Assembly (NCBI RefSeq): GCF_023954305.1 | Contig: NZ_JAMLIG010000004.1 | Span: 240,902 to 304,901 of the forward strand | Length of the DNA: 64,000 nt | Direction: 5' to 3' | Source: Mesorhizobium sp. | GTDB lineage: Bacteria > Pseudomonadota > Alphaproteobacteria > Rhizobiales > Rhizobiaceae | Part shown: piece after piece, positions 26,088 to 34,627 of the stretch | Numbering within the stretch: position 1 is the stretch's first letter | Layout of the letters: each line of letters opens with the position of its first letter | Position numbers and translations under genes: made by a program | Notes under the pieces: model-generated | What the model saw: only the letters and a program-made list of their open reading frames with translations | Told to the model about the DNA's origin: nothing | Database searches by the model: none

Positions 26088-27917
26088 ATGGCCGAAAAGC
26101 AGAGCAACGGCGAAACCGTGCAGGATATGCCGGACGTTGCGCAGTATCTCGTCAAGGACGCCGACAAGTTCGCGCTCAACCTCGCCCGCATGGTCGAGGC
26201 CGCCGGACAGGCGGCGGCGGCGTGGACGGCTCCGCGCGAGCGCGGCGAGGTCAAGGATACGATCGGCGAGCCGATGGCCGACATCGTCAAGACCTTCTCG
26301 AAGGTCACCGAATACTGGCTGTCCGATCCGTCCCGGGCGCTCGAGGCTCAGACGCGGCTGTTCTCCGGCTACATGAACATCTGGTCGAATTCGATCCGCA
26401 AGCTTGCGAACGAGGAACCGGTCGCGGAGGCCGTCCGGCCCGACAAGGGAGACAAGCGCTTTCAGGATCCGGAATGGGCGAAGAACGCCTTCTTCGACTT
26501 CCTGAAGCAGGTCTACATCGTCACTTCGAAATGGGCGGCCGACCTCGTCACCCACGCGGAGGGGCTTGATCCGCATACGCGCCACAAGGCCAATTTCTAC
26601 GTCAAGCAGGTCATCAACGCGATCTCGCCGTCCAATTTCGTGCTCACCAATCCGGAACTGTTTCGCGAGACGGTCGCCACGAACGGCGAAAACCTGGTGC
26701 GCGGGATGAAAATGCTGGCCGAGGATATCGCCGCCGGCCGCGGCGAACTGAAGCTCAGGCAGGCAGACTATTCGGTGTTCGAGATCGGCCGCAACATCGC
26801 GACGACGCCGGGCAAGGTGGTCGCACGCAGCGCGGTCGCGGAGATCATCCAGTACGAGCCTTCGACGGACCAGGTGCTCAAGCGGCCGCTCCTCATCTGC
26901 CCGCCCTGGATCAACAAGTTCTACATCCTCGATCTCAACCCGGAAAAATCGTTCATCCGCTGGGCGGTGGCGCAGGGCCATACGGTCTTCGTCATCTCCT
27001 GGGTCAATCCGGACGAACGGCACGCGCGGATGTCGTGGGGAGACTATATCCGCGACGGTCTTGAATTCGGCCTCGACACGGTCGCCAAGGAAACGGGCGA
27101 AACGACGGTCAATGCGATCGGCTACTGCGTCGGCGGCACGTTGCTGGCAGCCGCGCTCGCGCTGATGGCAAAGAAAGGCGACAACCGCATCCGTTCCGCG
27201 ACGCTGTTCACCACCCAGGTCGACTTCACCTATGCGGGCGATCTCAAGGTCTTCGTCGACGAGGAGCAGATTTCGGCTCTCGAACGTTCGATGGGGGAGA
27301 AGGGCTATCTCGAGGGCAACCGCATGGCGACCGCCTTCAACATGCTGCGCTCAGGCGATCTGATCTGGCCCTATGTCGTCAACAACTACATGCGCGGCAA
27401 GGATCCGATGCCGTTCGACCTGCTCTACTGGAATGCCGATTCGACCCGGATGAGCGCGGCCAACCACTCCTACTATCTGCGCAACTGCTATCTGGAGAAC
27501 TCGCTGGCGACCGGCCGGATGGACCTCGACGGCTACAAGGTCTCGCTTTCCGACATCAAGATCCCGATCTACAATCTTGCGGCCAAGGAAGACCATATCG
27601 CGCCAGCACGCTCGGTGTTCACGGGATGCGCCTATTTCGGCGGCGACGTCGAATATGTCATGTCGGGATCTGGACATATCGCCGGGGTGGTCAACCCGCC
27701 AACGTCCAACAAATACCAACACTGGACCGACGGCAAACCGGTCGGCGACTTCGATGCCTGGGTGGCGAAAGCGACCGAGACCCCGGGCTCCTGGTGGCCG
27801 CACTGGCAGCGCTGGATCGAGCGTCTCGACAACCAGCGCGTGCCCGCACGAAAAGCTGCGAAGAAGCTCAAGCCGCTTGCCGACGCACCCGGAGACTATG
27901 TCAGAGTAAAGGCCTAG
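26088..27917 (+). CDS. phaC: Class I poly(3-hydroxyalkanoate) synthase
   Basis: Polymerises (R)-3-hydroxyacyl-CoA into storage polyester on granules. The 609-residue protein has the PhaC N-terminal domain (about 95-265) and an alpha/beta-hydrolase catalytic domain. The lipase-like box is GYCVGG with nucleophile Cys347, the Asp lies in KEDHIAP and the His in SGSGHIAG. The C-terminal QRWIERLDNQRVPAR is family-typical. The start MAEKQSNGE has GGGAGG upstream. phaA, phaB, phaP and phaR are not next to it. Confidence 0.95.
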   Translation: MAEKQSNGETVQDMPDVAQYLVKDADKFALNLARMVEAAGQAAAAWTAPRERGEVKDTIGEPMADIVKTFSKVTEYWLSDPSRALEAQTRLFSGYMNIWSNSIRKLANEEPVAEAVRPDKGDKRFQDPEWAKNAFFDFLKQVYIVTSKWAADLVTHAEGLDPHTRHKANFYVKQVINAISPSNFVLTNPELFRETVATNGENLVRGMKMLAEDIAAGRGELKLRQADYSVFEIGRNIATTPGKVVARSAVAEIIQYEPSTDQVLKRPLLICPPWINKFYILDLNPEKSFIRWAVAQGHTVFVISWVNPDERHARMSWGDYIRDGLEFGLDTVAKETGETTVNAIGYCVGGTLLAAALALMAKKGDNRIRSATLFTTQVDFTYAGDLKVFVDEEQISALERSMGEKGYLEGNRMATAFNMLRSGDLIWPYVVNNYMRGKDPMPFDLLYWNADSTRMSAANHSYYLRNCYLENSLATGRMDLDGYKVSLSDIKIPIYNLAAKEDHIAPARSVFTGCAYFGGDVEYVMSGSGHIAGVVNPPTSNKYQHWTDGKPVGDFDAWVAKATETPGSWWPHWQRWIERLDNQRVPARKAAKKLKPLADAPGDYVRVKA

Positions 27918-28106
27918 ACCGTTTCATGGCTCGATGCCTGGTCGCGGCGACCGGTAACCATGTTGTCGCCCCAATTGATCGGTAGCCGCCTGAGGGGTGG
28001 GCTTGCATTTTTTTCGGCTATCGCGTCTTTTCGGCCACGCCCGAGCAGATGATTTGCCGGATGGTCCAAGGTTTCGCCTTGGGGGGCGCGACGGGACAAG
28101 GGGACT
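27918..28106. other. 189-bp intergenic region between phaC and the M15-type lipoprotein
   Basis: Contains a T7 run (ATTTTTTT near 28010) not preceded by a strong stem. It also has a perfect hairpin CCAAGG-TTTCG-CCTTGG (28066-28082) shortly ahead of the AAGGGG ribosome site of the next gene. No coding frame was recognised in it. Confidence 0.5.
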
Positions 28107-29237
28107 GTGTTGAAATCTGACGTATCGCGCCCCGCGATCAGAAACATCCTCGCCGCGGGCGCGGCAGCCCTTGCGCTTGTGCTTGCCGGCTGTACGGCCG
28201 GCGGCCTCGAAAGCCTCGAAGTCACCAATCCCTCCTTTGCATCGCCCGCGACGGCGGAAAGTGCGGATGTGGCCGCAGAGCCCGGCGTGACGCCGCTGAC
28301 GGTAGAGCAGGAAAAGGACATCGAGGCTGCCAGCTTCGTTCCGGCGGCCAAGCCCGCGGACAACCCGGTTCCCGCAGCCGATCAGCAGGCTGCCGCCGAG
28401 CCGGCTGCCAAGCCGCTGATCGATCTCGCTTCCAAGCCGGCAGCGCCGCCGGACGAGGTCGCCCAGCCAGAGGCGGCACCGGAAGTTGTTCCGGAGTCGG
28501 CACCACGCGAAACCGCCGAGGCCGCGGCCCCACAACCCACCGCGCCAGTGAACAGCTTCGCCGCGGCGCCCGAGCCCAAGAAGAAAGGCTTCCTGGCCGG
28601 GTTCTTCTCGCAGACGCCGCAGGCCGCGCCGGTGATGTCGACGCCTGCCCCGCAGAAACCGAAGCCCGTGATCCAACTGGCGGCAGTCGACCCGGAGGAA
28701 AGCGCTCCGGTGAAGGCGTCTCTCGGCGTCGAGCGCATGGACGCTCTACCTGGCGTGCGCCAGTCTTCGCTGTTCGAGATCAAGCGGCGCGACAGCCTCG
28801 ACGACGACAGCGATGTCGACGTGCACGAGGACGAGGAATTGCCGGTGCAGTACGCGTCGGCCGCGGGTCTGGCGCGTCTGGCGCCGAACGGCCTTTTGAA
28901 GCAGCGCGAAAGCGTCGACGTGGCCTGCCTCAAGCCGTCGCTCGTGCGCATGCTCAAGCAGATCGAGCGCCGCTTCGGCCGCCGCGTCGTTGTGACCTCC
29001 GGCTACCGCAGCCCCGAATACAACAAGCGCGTGCGCGGCGCGCGCCGTTCGATGCACATGTACTGCGCCGCCGCAGACATCCAGCTCGAGGGCGTCAGCA
29101 AATGGGACCTCGCCAACTATGTCCGCGCGATGCCGGGCCGCGGCGGCGTCGGCACCTATTGCCACACGAACTCCGTGCACGTCGACGTGGGGCCGGAGCG
29201 CGACTGGAACTGGCGCTGCCGCCGACGCAAGACCTGA
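28107..29237 (+). CDS. Lipoprotein with C-terminal peptidase M15A (YcbK-like, DUF882) domain
   Basis: Envelope protein of 376 residues: signal ILAAGAAALALVLAGC with lipidated Cys29. A long Ala/Pro/Glu-rich linker (about 35-215) probably crosses the periplasm. An acidic patch (DDDSDVDVHEDEE) follows, then an M15A/YcbK-like metallopeptidase domain from about 275. The zinc-site pattern is partly visible: SGYRSPEYN, SMHMYCAAADI (His, Asp) and HTNSVHVDVG (His). A role in peptidoglycan trimming or binding is inferred. The start is TTG, supported by AAGGGGACTG; no ATG fits the signal peptide. A hairpin lies in the leader. Confidence 0.82.
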   Translation: MLKSDVSRPAIRNILAAGAAALALVLAGCTAGGLESLEVTNPSFASPATAESADVAAEPGVTPLTVEQEKDIEAASFVPAAKPADNPVPAADQQAAAEPAAKPLIDLASKPAAPPDEVAQPEAAPEVVPESAPRETAEAAAPQPTAPVNSFAAAPEPKKKGFLAGFFSQTPQAAPVMSTPAPQKPKPVIQLAAVDPEESAPVKASLGVERMDALPGVRQSSLFEIKRRDSLDDDSDVDVHEDEELPVQYASAAGLARLAPNGLLKQRESVDVACLKPSLVRMLKQIERRFGRRVVVTSGYRSPEYNKRVRGARRSMHMYCAAADIQLEGVSKWDLANYVRAMPGRGGVGTYCHTNSVHVDVGPERDWNWRCRRRKT

Positions 29238-29261
29238 CGGCCGACCCGACTTATTGACTTG

Positions 29262-29510
29262 TCAGTGTTTGCGCGCCTGCACCAGATAGGCGTCGATCTC
29301 GGTCTCTCCGAGGAATTTGGCCGCCTCCAGCCTGTGCAGCCCTTCGATCAGCACATGCCGCTTGCCGTCGAAGCGCACCTGGATCGGCACCTTCATCCCG
29401 TTTTCGAGAATGTCCTCGGCCAGAACGCGCGCAGTCTCGGGGTGCAGCGTCTTGCGGCGCTCGGTCGGAACGTAGATCGAATCGACCTTGACCCTCTGGA
29501 CGCGGAGCAT
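29262..29510 (-). CDS. ParB-like N-terminal domain protein (short)
   Basis: Eighty-two-residue protein made only of a ParB/sulfiredoxin-like fold. VKVDSIYVPTERRKTLHPE opens it, MKVPIQVR follows, and GLHRLEAAKFLGE corresponds to the box II nucleotide-binding motif (G-x-x-R-x-x-A-x). No DNA-binding or dimerisation domain is present, so it is not a chromosome-partition ParB. The ATG follows GGGGAGGATCTGAA, which overlaps the end of the preceding lipoprotein gene (one base between genes). It is the last gene of the Mla-type operon; its role there is unknown. Confidence 0.75.
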   Translation of the reverse strand: MLRVQRVKVDSIYVPTERRKTLHPETARVLAEDILENGMKVPIQVRFDGKRHVLIEGLHRLEAAKFLGETEIDAYLVQARKH

Positions 29511-29511
29511 T

Positions 29512-30111
29512 TCAGATCCTCCCCAGCGACCACTCGACGATCTCGTCGGTGGCAGCTTGGAAGGCTTTGTCCAGCGCGGCTGCGTAAGCCGGATTGCCGG
29601 TCCCGTTGACAGGTGACTGGGCGGTGAAGCCGCGCGAGGCGCGCACCGTGCCGTTGCGATCGTTGAGAATGCGAACGAACAGTTCGACATAGGCATGGTC
29701 GCCGCCGTCCAGCCTGATCTCGAACGCGCGGACCTCGGTAATCACCTGATAGTCGATCGCCAGCCCCTCGCCCGGCTTGCCGACGCCGCCGACGCGGCCT
29801 GTCGACTGGAACGCCTCAGCGAGCTTCGCCTGCACGACCTTCGGCAGACGATCGGCCCACTGGGCGCCTTTGAGGTACTGGATCTCGCCGCGACCCGGCT
29901 TGATGACGATGTTCTGCCCGTCCAGCGATTTCAGCGCCGAAGGCTCGGCAATCAGAATCTGCGCACGCGACCGGCGCGGCCCCGATTCGGACGTGTCGGC
30001 GGCGGAAAGTTCATAGGTGTCGAGAGGCGAGGAACCGCCGCCCAGCACGGCGCAGCCCGGCAGGACCAAGCATAAGACAGCACCCGCGATCAGCAGCCGC
30101 CCAGATTTCAA
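29512..30111 (-). CDS. ABC-type transport auxiliary lipoprotein (PqiC/DUF330-like)
   Basis: Outer-membrane or periplasmic lipoprotein partner of MCE transport systems (ABC_trans_aux family), about 199 residues. The signal LLIAGAVLCLVLPGC ends in a lipobox with lipidated Cys20. The mature domain has the family pattern: YELSA near the start, ILIAEPSALKSLDGQNIVIK, YLKGAQWADRLPKVVQAKL and a terminal LDKAFQAATDEIVEW. A TTG was chosen because GGAGAGG lies at good distance; a GTG two codons upstream is also possible. It follows mlaD by about 85 bases and overlaps the signals of the ParB-like gene. Confidence 0.87.
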   Translation of the reverse strand: MKSGRLLIAGAVLCLVLPGCAVLGGGSSPLDTYELSAADTSESGPRRSRAQILIAEPSALKSLDGQNIVIKPGRGEIQYLKGAQWADRLPKVVQAKLAEAFQSTGRVGGVGKPGEGLAIDYQVITEVRAFEIRLDGGDHAYVELFVRILNDRNGTVRASRGFTAQSPVNGTGNPAYAAALDKAFQAATDEIVEWSLGRI

Positions 30112-30196
30112 ACCCACCTCTCCGGCGGACGCCCCACGCGCGGAAGCGTCGAATTCGTGAATAGCACAACCTGTGTGAGGCGCCGGGCGACCAAAG

Positions 30197-31567
30197 TCAA
30201 CGCCGCACGCGGCCGTCGTATTGGCGCACCTCGCCCTCGCCGCCGGCGATGATGCGTTGCGGATTGCGCCCCAGATCGGAGATCACCTGCTCGATCCGGT
30301 TGATCGAGCGGCGGCTGTCGCGGACAAGCGCCTCGACATCGCGCAGGCCCTGTCCGCTGAACCGTCCCAGACCGTCCATGATCGTGCCCATGCGCGCATT
30401 CAACGTGTTGGCGACCTCGCGGTAGGCTTTCAGCGTCTCGCTCGCCTGGGCCATCAGACCCTCGGCATCGTCGGATCCGAGAAGCGAATCGATTTTCGCC
30501 AGGACACCATCGACACGAACCGACGCGGCGTTGAGGCGCTCGGCAAGCTGGCTCGCGTCGCTGATCATCTTGTCGATCTCTTCCGCGCGGTTGCCGAACT
30601 TCGTCGTCACCTTGGCGATGTCGTCGGCGGCTTTTCGCGCCGTCTCGGTGGTCTGCTTGATGCCGTCGATGGCGGAGCGGACAGCCGCCGGATCGACGCT
30701 GGCGACGATCTCGTCAACCTTCGAGATCGTTCCGGTTGCGTTCTGCGACAGGGTGGTGATTGACGACACGGCCTTGTCCACGCCGGCCATGGTCGATTCG
30801 ATGTTCTTCGATACGCCCTTCAGATCGCTGGTGACCGTCTCGACATTGCTGACGATTGTCTTGATCTTTTCCCGGTCGACGGCCTTGAGCAGGTCCTCGA
30901 CCGTTGCCAGCGTGCTGTCGAGCCTGCCGGAGACCGCGCTGAAGGTCTTGGAGAGGTCTCCGACGCTCGCCAGAAACTGGTCTATATTGTCGGCGTTGCG
31001 GCCGAGCGCCTCGGAGAATTTCTGAGCATTCTCGGCGGTCGCGACCAGCGGCGGCTTGACGTCGTTGACGAAGCCCTCGACGCCCGTCAGCACGGCGTCG
31101 GCGCGGGTGAGAAAATTCTGGGCCAGCTGGAGGATGTTGCCCAGGGCCGAGGGATTGGCGGTGATCTCAGCCACGGTGCCGTTCGCCTCGGCAATCGCCA
31201 GAAGGCTCTCCTCGCCGACCACGCCGCCCTTGAGTTCGATGCTCGCCTGGCCGGTGAGGCCGGCGAGACCGACATCTGCGGTGGTCGACTTGCTGATCGG
31301 GGTCAGGCGGTCGATCTTGGTGTCGGCGAGCGCCACGGTCGGATCGTTCACGTCGATGAAGATACGGGTGACATCGCCGACCTTGACGCCGTTGAAAAGG
31401 ACGGCGCTGCCGCGTCCGAGTCCCGAGGCCGAACCCGGGATGCGCACGCGCAGCGTGGCGAAGTCGCCGCCGCCGGTTCCCGCCGTCCAGTAGACGAAGC
31501 CGAACGCGGCAAGCAGCATCACCATGGTGAAGACGCCTACCGCGACGTAGTTGGCCTTGGTCTCCAT
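30197..31567 (-). CDS. mlaD: MCE-family lipid transport protein MlaD
   Basis: Periplasmic substrate-binding ring protein of the Mla-type ABC lipid transporter, 456 residues. It has one N-terminal transmembrane anchor (YVAVGVFTMVMLLAAFGFVYW) and one MCE domain (about 38-115, with GSASGLGRGSAVLFNGVKVG). A long helical and coiled-coil C-terminal part follows (about 140-400, many heptad Leu/Ile/Val), longer than E. coli MlaD. The operon order mlaE-mlaF-mlaD supports trafficking of phospholipid between membranes. It lies four bases after mlaF. Confidence 0.92.
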   Translation of the reverse strand: METKANYVAVGVFTMVMLLAAFGFVYWTAGTGGGDFATLRVRIPGSASGLGRGSAVLFNGVKVGDVTRIFIDVNDPTVALADTKIDRLTPISKSTTADVGLAGLTGQASIELKGGVVGEESLLAIAEANGTVAEITANPSALGNILQLAQNFLTRADAVLTGVEGFVNDVKPPLVATAENAQKFSEALGRNADNIDQFLASVGDLSKTFSAVSGRLDSTLATVEDLLKAVDREKIKTIVSNVETVTSDLKGVSKNIESTMAGVDKAVSSITTLSQNATGTISKVDEIVASVDPAAVRSAIDGIKQTTETARKAADDIAKVTTKFGNRAEEIDKMISDASQLAERLNAASVRVDGVLAKIDSLLGSDDAEGLMAQASETLKAYREVANTLNARMGTIMDGLGRFSGQGLRDVEALVRDSRRSINRIEQVISDLGRNPQRIIAGGEGEVRQYDGRVRR

Positions 31568-31571
31568 GCCG

Positions 31572-32402
31572 TCAGGCTCCGTATTCCTGCCGCGTCGTCA
31601 GATCGAGCTGTCGCGCCCGTTTGCCGCGGAAATATGACTTAACCCAGGCGTTCTCGCTGGCGAGCATGTCCTCGACGGTTCCCTGGATCATGACTTTCTT
31701 CTCCCCCAGCACGGCGATCCGGTCGCAGACGGAGAACAGGCTGTCGAGATCGTGGGTCACCATGTAGACCGTCAGCCCCATCGTGTCGCGCAGTTGCACG
31801 ACGAGTTCATCGAAGGCTGCGGCGCCGATCGGGTCGAGGCCCGACGTCGGCTCGTCGAGGAAAACGATGTCGGGATCGAGCGCCAGTGCGCGCGCGAGTG
31901 CCGCGCGTTTGATCATGCCGCCCGACAGTTCCGAGGGGAATTTCGTCGCCGCGTCTGCCGGCAGACCGACGAGCTCGATCTTGAGCCTGGCGAGTTCGTC
32001 CATCAGCGGCTTAGGCAGATCGAGATATTCGCGCATCGGCACCTGCACGTTCTCCATCACCGTCAGCGAAGAAAACAGCGCCCCGTGCTGGAAGAGCACG
32101 CCGAGCCGCATGTCGATCGCCATTTTCTGCCGCTCGTCCACCTTGTCGATGTCGACGCCGAACAGCTTGATCGTGCCGGAGCGCTTGCGGGTGAGGCCGA
32201 GAATGGTGCGCAAAAGCACCGATTTGCCGGCGCCGGAGGCGCCGACGAAGCCAAGGATCTCGCCGCGCCTGACGTCCAGCGAAAGCTTATCGAGGACGAC
32301 GTTGTCGCCGAAGGCGACGGTCACGTTCTCGGCCGAGATGACGATCTCCGGCTGGTCCTCGCCTGCGGAACCGTCAGGATGGGACTGGCCGTTGGTCTGC
32401 AT
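31572..32402 (-). CDS. mlaF: Mla-type ABC transporter ATP-binding protein MlaF
   Basis: ATPase of the lipid-trafficking ABC complex, 276 residues. Walker A GASGAGKS, Q-loop LFQHGALFSSLTV, signature LSGGMIKRAALARAL, Walker B IVFLDEPTSGLDP and the H-loop THD are intact; the GALFSSLTV sequence is typical of MlaF/MkL proteins. The start ATG overlaps the mlaE stop (TGATG). A longer frame upstream is antiparallel noise from the mlaE region. Confidence 0.94.
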   Translation of the reverse strand: MQTNGQSHPDGSAGEDQPEIVISAENVTVAFGDNVVLDKLSLDVRRGEILGFVGASGAGKSVLLRTILGLTRKRSGTIKLFGVDIDKVDERQKMAIDMRLGVLFQHGALFSSLTVMENVQVPMREYLDLPKPLMDELARLKIELVGLPADAATKFPSELSGGMIKRAALARALALDPDIVFLDEPTSGLDPIGAAAFDELVVQLRDTMGLTVYMVTHDLDSLFSVCDRIAVLGEKKVMIQGTVEDMLASENAWVKSYFRGKRARQLDLTTRQEYGA

Positions 32403-33577
32403 CAGAAGTCGATCGCCGCGTAGAACATGGCGAAGAGGCCGTCGACGACGATGACAACGAAGATCGACTTCACCACCGAAGACGTGACATGCGCGCCGAG
32501 CGACTCGGCGCTGCCGCCGACTTTCAGCCCCTCGACCGAGGCGATGATGCCGATGATCATGGCCATGAACGGCGCCTTGATCAGCCCGGCGAAAATGGTC
32601 GTGAGGTCGATGGCGTCGTTCAGGCGGTCGATGAAGGTGGTCGGCGAGATGCCGGAGTAGACCTGGCTGACGAAGATCGCGCCGCCGATCGCGGCGAAGT
32701 TGGCCGCGATGGTAAGGCACGGTAGAACGATTACCAGGGCGACCAGCCTCGGAAAGACCAGGACGCCGACCGGATTGAGGCCGATGACCGTCAGGGCATC
32801 GATCTCCTCGCGCATCTTCATCGAGCCGATCTCGGCAGTGATGGCGCTGCCCGAGCGGCCGGCGATCATGATGGCAGTGAGAAGCACGCCGATCTCGCGC
32901 AGGACAAGGATGCCGACCAGATCGACGACGAAGATCTCGGCGCCGAAATAGCGCAGCTGGAAGGCGCCCTGCTGGGCGATGATCGCGCCGATGATCGACG
33001 ACATCAGCAACACGACCGGGATGGCGCCGATGCCCATCTTGTCCATCTGGCTGACGATGGAGGCCGGATTGACGGCGTGGCCGCGCCCGAGCTTCATCTG
33101 CGCGCCGCGGATGGTGGCGCCCAGAATGTGCATGCTCATCAGGACATCGTCACGGAAATTGAAGACGCCGCGGCCGAAGCTGTCGAACAGGCCGATCAGG
33201 CCGGTCGGGCGGCCAGGTCCGGGTTCCGGAATCTCCTGGCGGGCGGCATCGTCGACCGCGACCAGCAGCGTGTCGGTGGCAGGCGAGGTGCCCCTCATCT
33301 CAACCCGCGCGCCCTGCCTTTCCAGGACCGTCGCCAGGCGTTTGACGAGCCAGGCGCCGGCCGTGTCCATCGCGCTGATTCCCGACAGGTCGATCGCGGC
33401 TTCGCGGACGGCAGGCGAGTTCCCCAACTCCCGCATCTCCCGGTCGACCTGCGCCACCGTCTGAGTGTTCCAGTCTCCGGCGAGGCGGCAGTCGAGGCGC
33501 GCGCCCTCGACCTGCGCCTCGACGCGCGGCGCGTTCGCACGCGCCCCGCTTGCGTCGGAAGGAGCTTTCGTCAACAT
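32402..33577 (-). CDS. mlaE: Mla-type ABC transporter permease MlaE with N-terminal STAS domain
   Basis: Permease of the lipid transporter, 391 residues. Residues about 20-105 form a STAS domain (LDCRLAGDWNTQT, DLSGISAMDTAGAWLVKRL), equivalent to the separate MlaB of E. coli, so MlaB is fused. The MlaE domain follows (about 150-390) with five or six membrane segments and the conserved REIGVLLTAIMIAGRSGSA and EIDALTVIGLNPV. It is the first gene of the operon and 66 bp from the divergent dgcA-like gene. Confidence 0.93.
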   Translation of the reverse strand: MLTKAPSDASGARANAPRVEAQVEGARLDCRLAGDWNTQTVAQVDREMRELGNSPAVREAAIDLSGISAMDTAGAWLVKRLATVLERQGARVEMRGTSPATDTLLVAVDDAARQEIPEPGPGRPTGLIGLFDSFGRGVFNFRDDVLMSMHILGATIRGAQMKLGRGHAVNPASIVSQMDKMGIGAIPVVLLMSSIIGAIIAQQGAFQLRYFGAEIFVVDLVGILVLREIGVLLTAIMIAGRSGSAITAEIGSMKMREEIDALTVIGLNPVGVLVFPRLVALVIVLPCLTIAANFAAIGGAIFVSQVYSGISPTTFIDRLNDAIDLTTIFAGLIKAPFMAMIIGIIASVEGLKVGGSAESLGAHVTSSVVKSIFVVIVVDGLFAMFYAAIDF

Positions 33578-33643
33578 GGAACCGTCTTAGCCCGACGAGC
33601 CGGCCCTGTCACTTGGACCACCGTCAATTAACCCGGAGCATGA

Positions 33644-34627
33644 ATGCCGCGTGCCCTTTCGATCAAAGCCGAAACCTTCCCCATCGCCGGCAGCTTCACC
33701 ATCTCGCGCGGATCGAAGACCGACGCGCTCGTTGTGACCTGCACGATCCGCGACGGCGGGCATATTGGACGCGGCGAGTGCGTACCCTACGCGCGCTATG
33801 GCGAAACCATCGAACGTGTTGTCGGGCAGATCGAGGCGATCAGGCCGGAACTGGAGGCCGGCGCCGGCGTCGGCGACCTCGCCTCGCTCATGCCGGCAGG
33901 GGCAGCCCGCAACGCGGTGGATTGCGCCCTGTGGGACCTCGATGCCAAGTCGACGCGAGTACCCGCCTGGGCAAGGATGGGCGCCGCAGCACCCTCCCCC
34001 CTCATTACCGCCTACACCCTGTCGCTCGGATCGCCCGAGGTCATGGCGGCCCAAGCCGCCTCGAATTCGCATCGCCCGCTGCTGAAGGTGAAAGTCGGCC
34101 AACCGGGCGATGCCGAGCGGATAGAGGCGGTCACGGCCGCGGCGCCGAACAGCCGGTTCATTCTCGATGCCAATGAAGGCTGGAGCGAAAGCAACCTGCA
34201 GGACATGCTCGACCTGTCGGCGCGTTGTCGCGTCGCGCTCGTCGAGCAGCCCCTGCCGGCAGGCGCCGATGCGGCATTGTCGGTGGTGCGCCGGAACGTA
34301 CCCGTCTGCGCCGACGAGAGCCTGCACACGCGCGCGGACCTCTCCCCCCTGCGCAGCCGCTACGACGCGATCAACATCAAGCTGGACAAGACGGGCGGGC
34401 TGTCGGAGGCGATCCTGCTGAAGGAGGAAGCTCAGAAGCTCGGCTTCCGCATCATGGTCGGCTGCATGGTCGGCACGTCGCTTGCCATGGCGCCGGCCGT
34501 GCTTCTAGCGCAAGGCGCCGATTTCGTCGATCTCGACGGCCCGCTGCTGCTCGCGCGCGACCGCGAGCCGGCGCTGCGCTACGACGGCTCGCTCGTCTAC
34601 CCGCCCGAACCGGCGCTGTGGGGATAG
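33644..34627 (+). CDS. dgcA: L-Ala-D/L-Glu epimerase (enolase superfamily)
   Basis: Muconate-lactonising subgroup enzyme of 327 residues that fits N-acetylmuramyl-peptide dipeptide epimerases, which act in murein peptide recycling. Catalytic and metal residues appear in order: KVKVG (acid/base Lys), LDANEGW (Asp), LVEQPLP (Glu), CADES (Asp/Glu), INIKLDKTGG (second Lys) and MVGCMVGTS (substrate loop of AE epimerases). GGAG lies five bases before the ATG. Its last 31 bases overlap the 3' end of the convergent MFS gene. Confidence 0.87.
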   Translation: MPRALSIKAETFPIAGSFTISRGSKTDALVVTCTIRDGGHIGRGECVPYARYGETIERVVGQIEAIRPELEAGAGVGDLASLMPAGAARNAVDCALWDLDAKSTRVPAWARMGAAAPSPLITAYTLSLGSPEVMAAQAASNSHRPLLKVKVGQPGDAERIEAVTAAAPNSRFILDANEGWSESNLQDMLDLSARCRVALVEQPLPAGADAALSVVRRNVPVCADESLHTRADLSPLRSRYDAINIKLDKTGGLSEAILLKEEAQKLGFRIMVGCMVGTSLAMAPAVLLAQGADFVDLDGPLLLARDREPALRYDGSLVYPPEPALWG

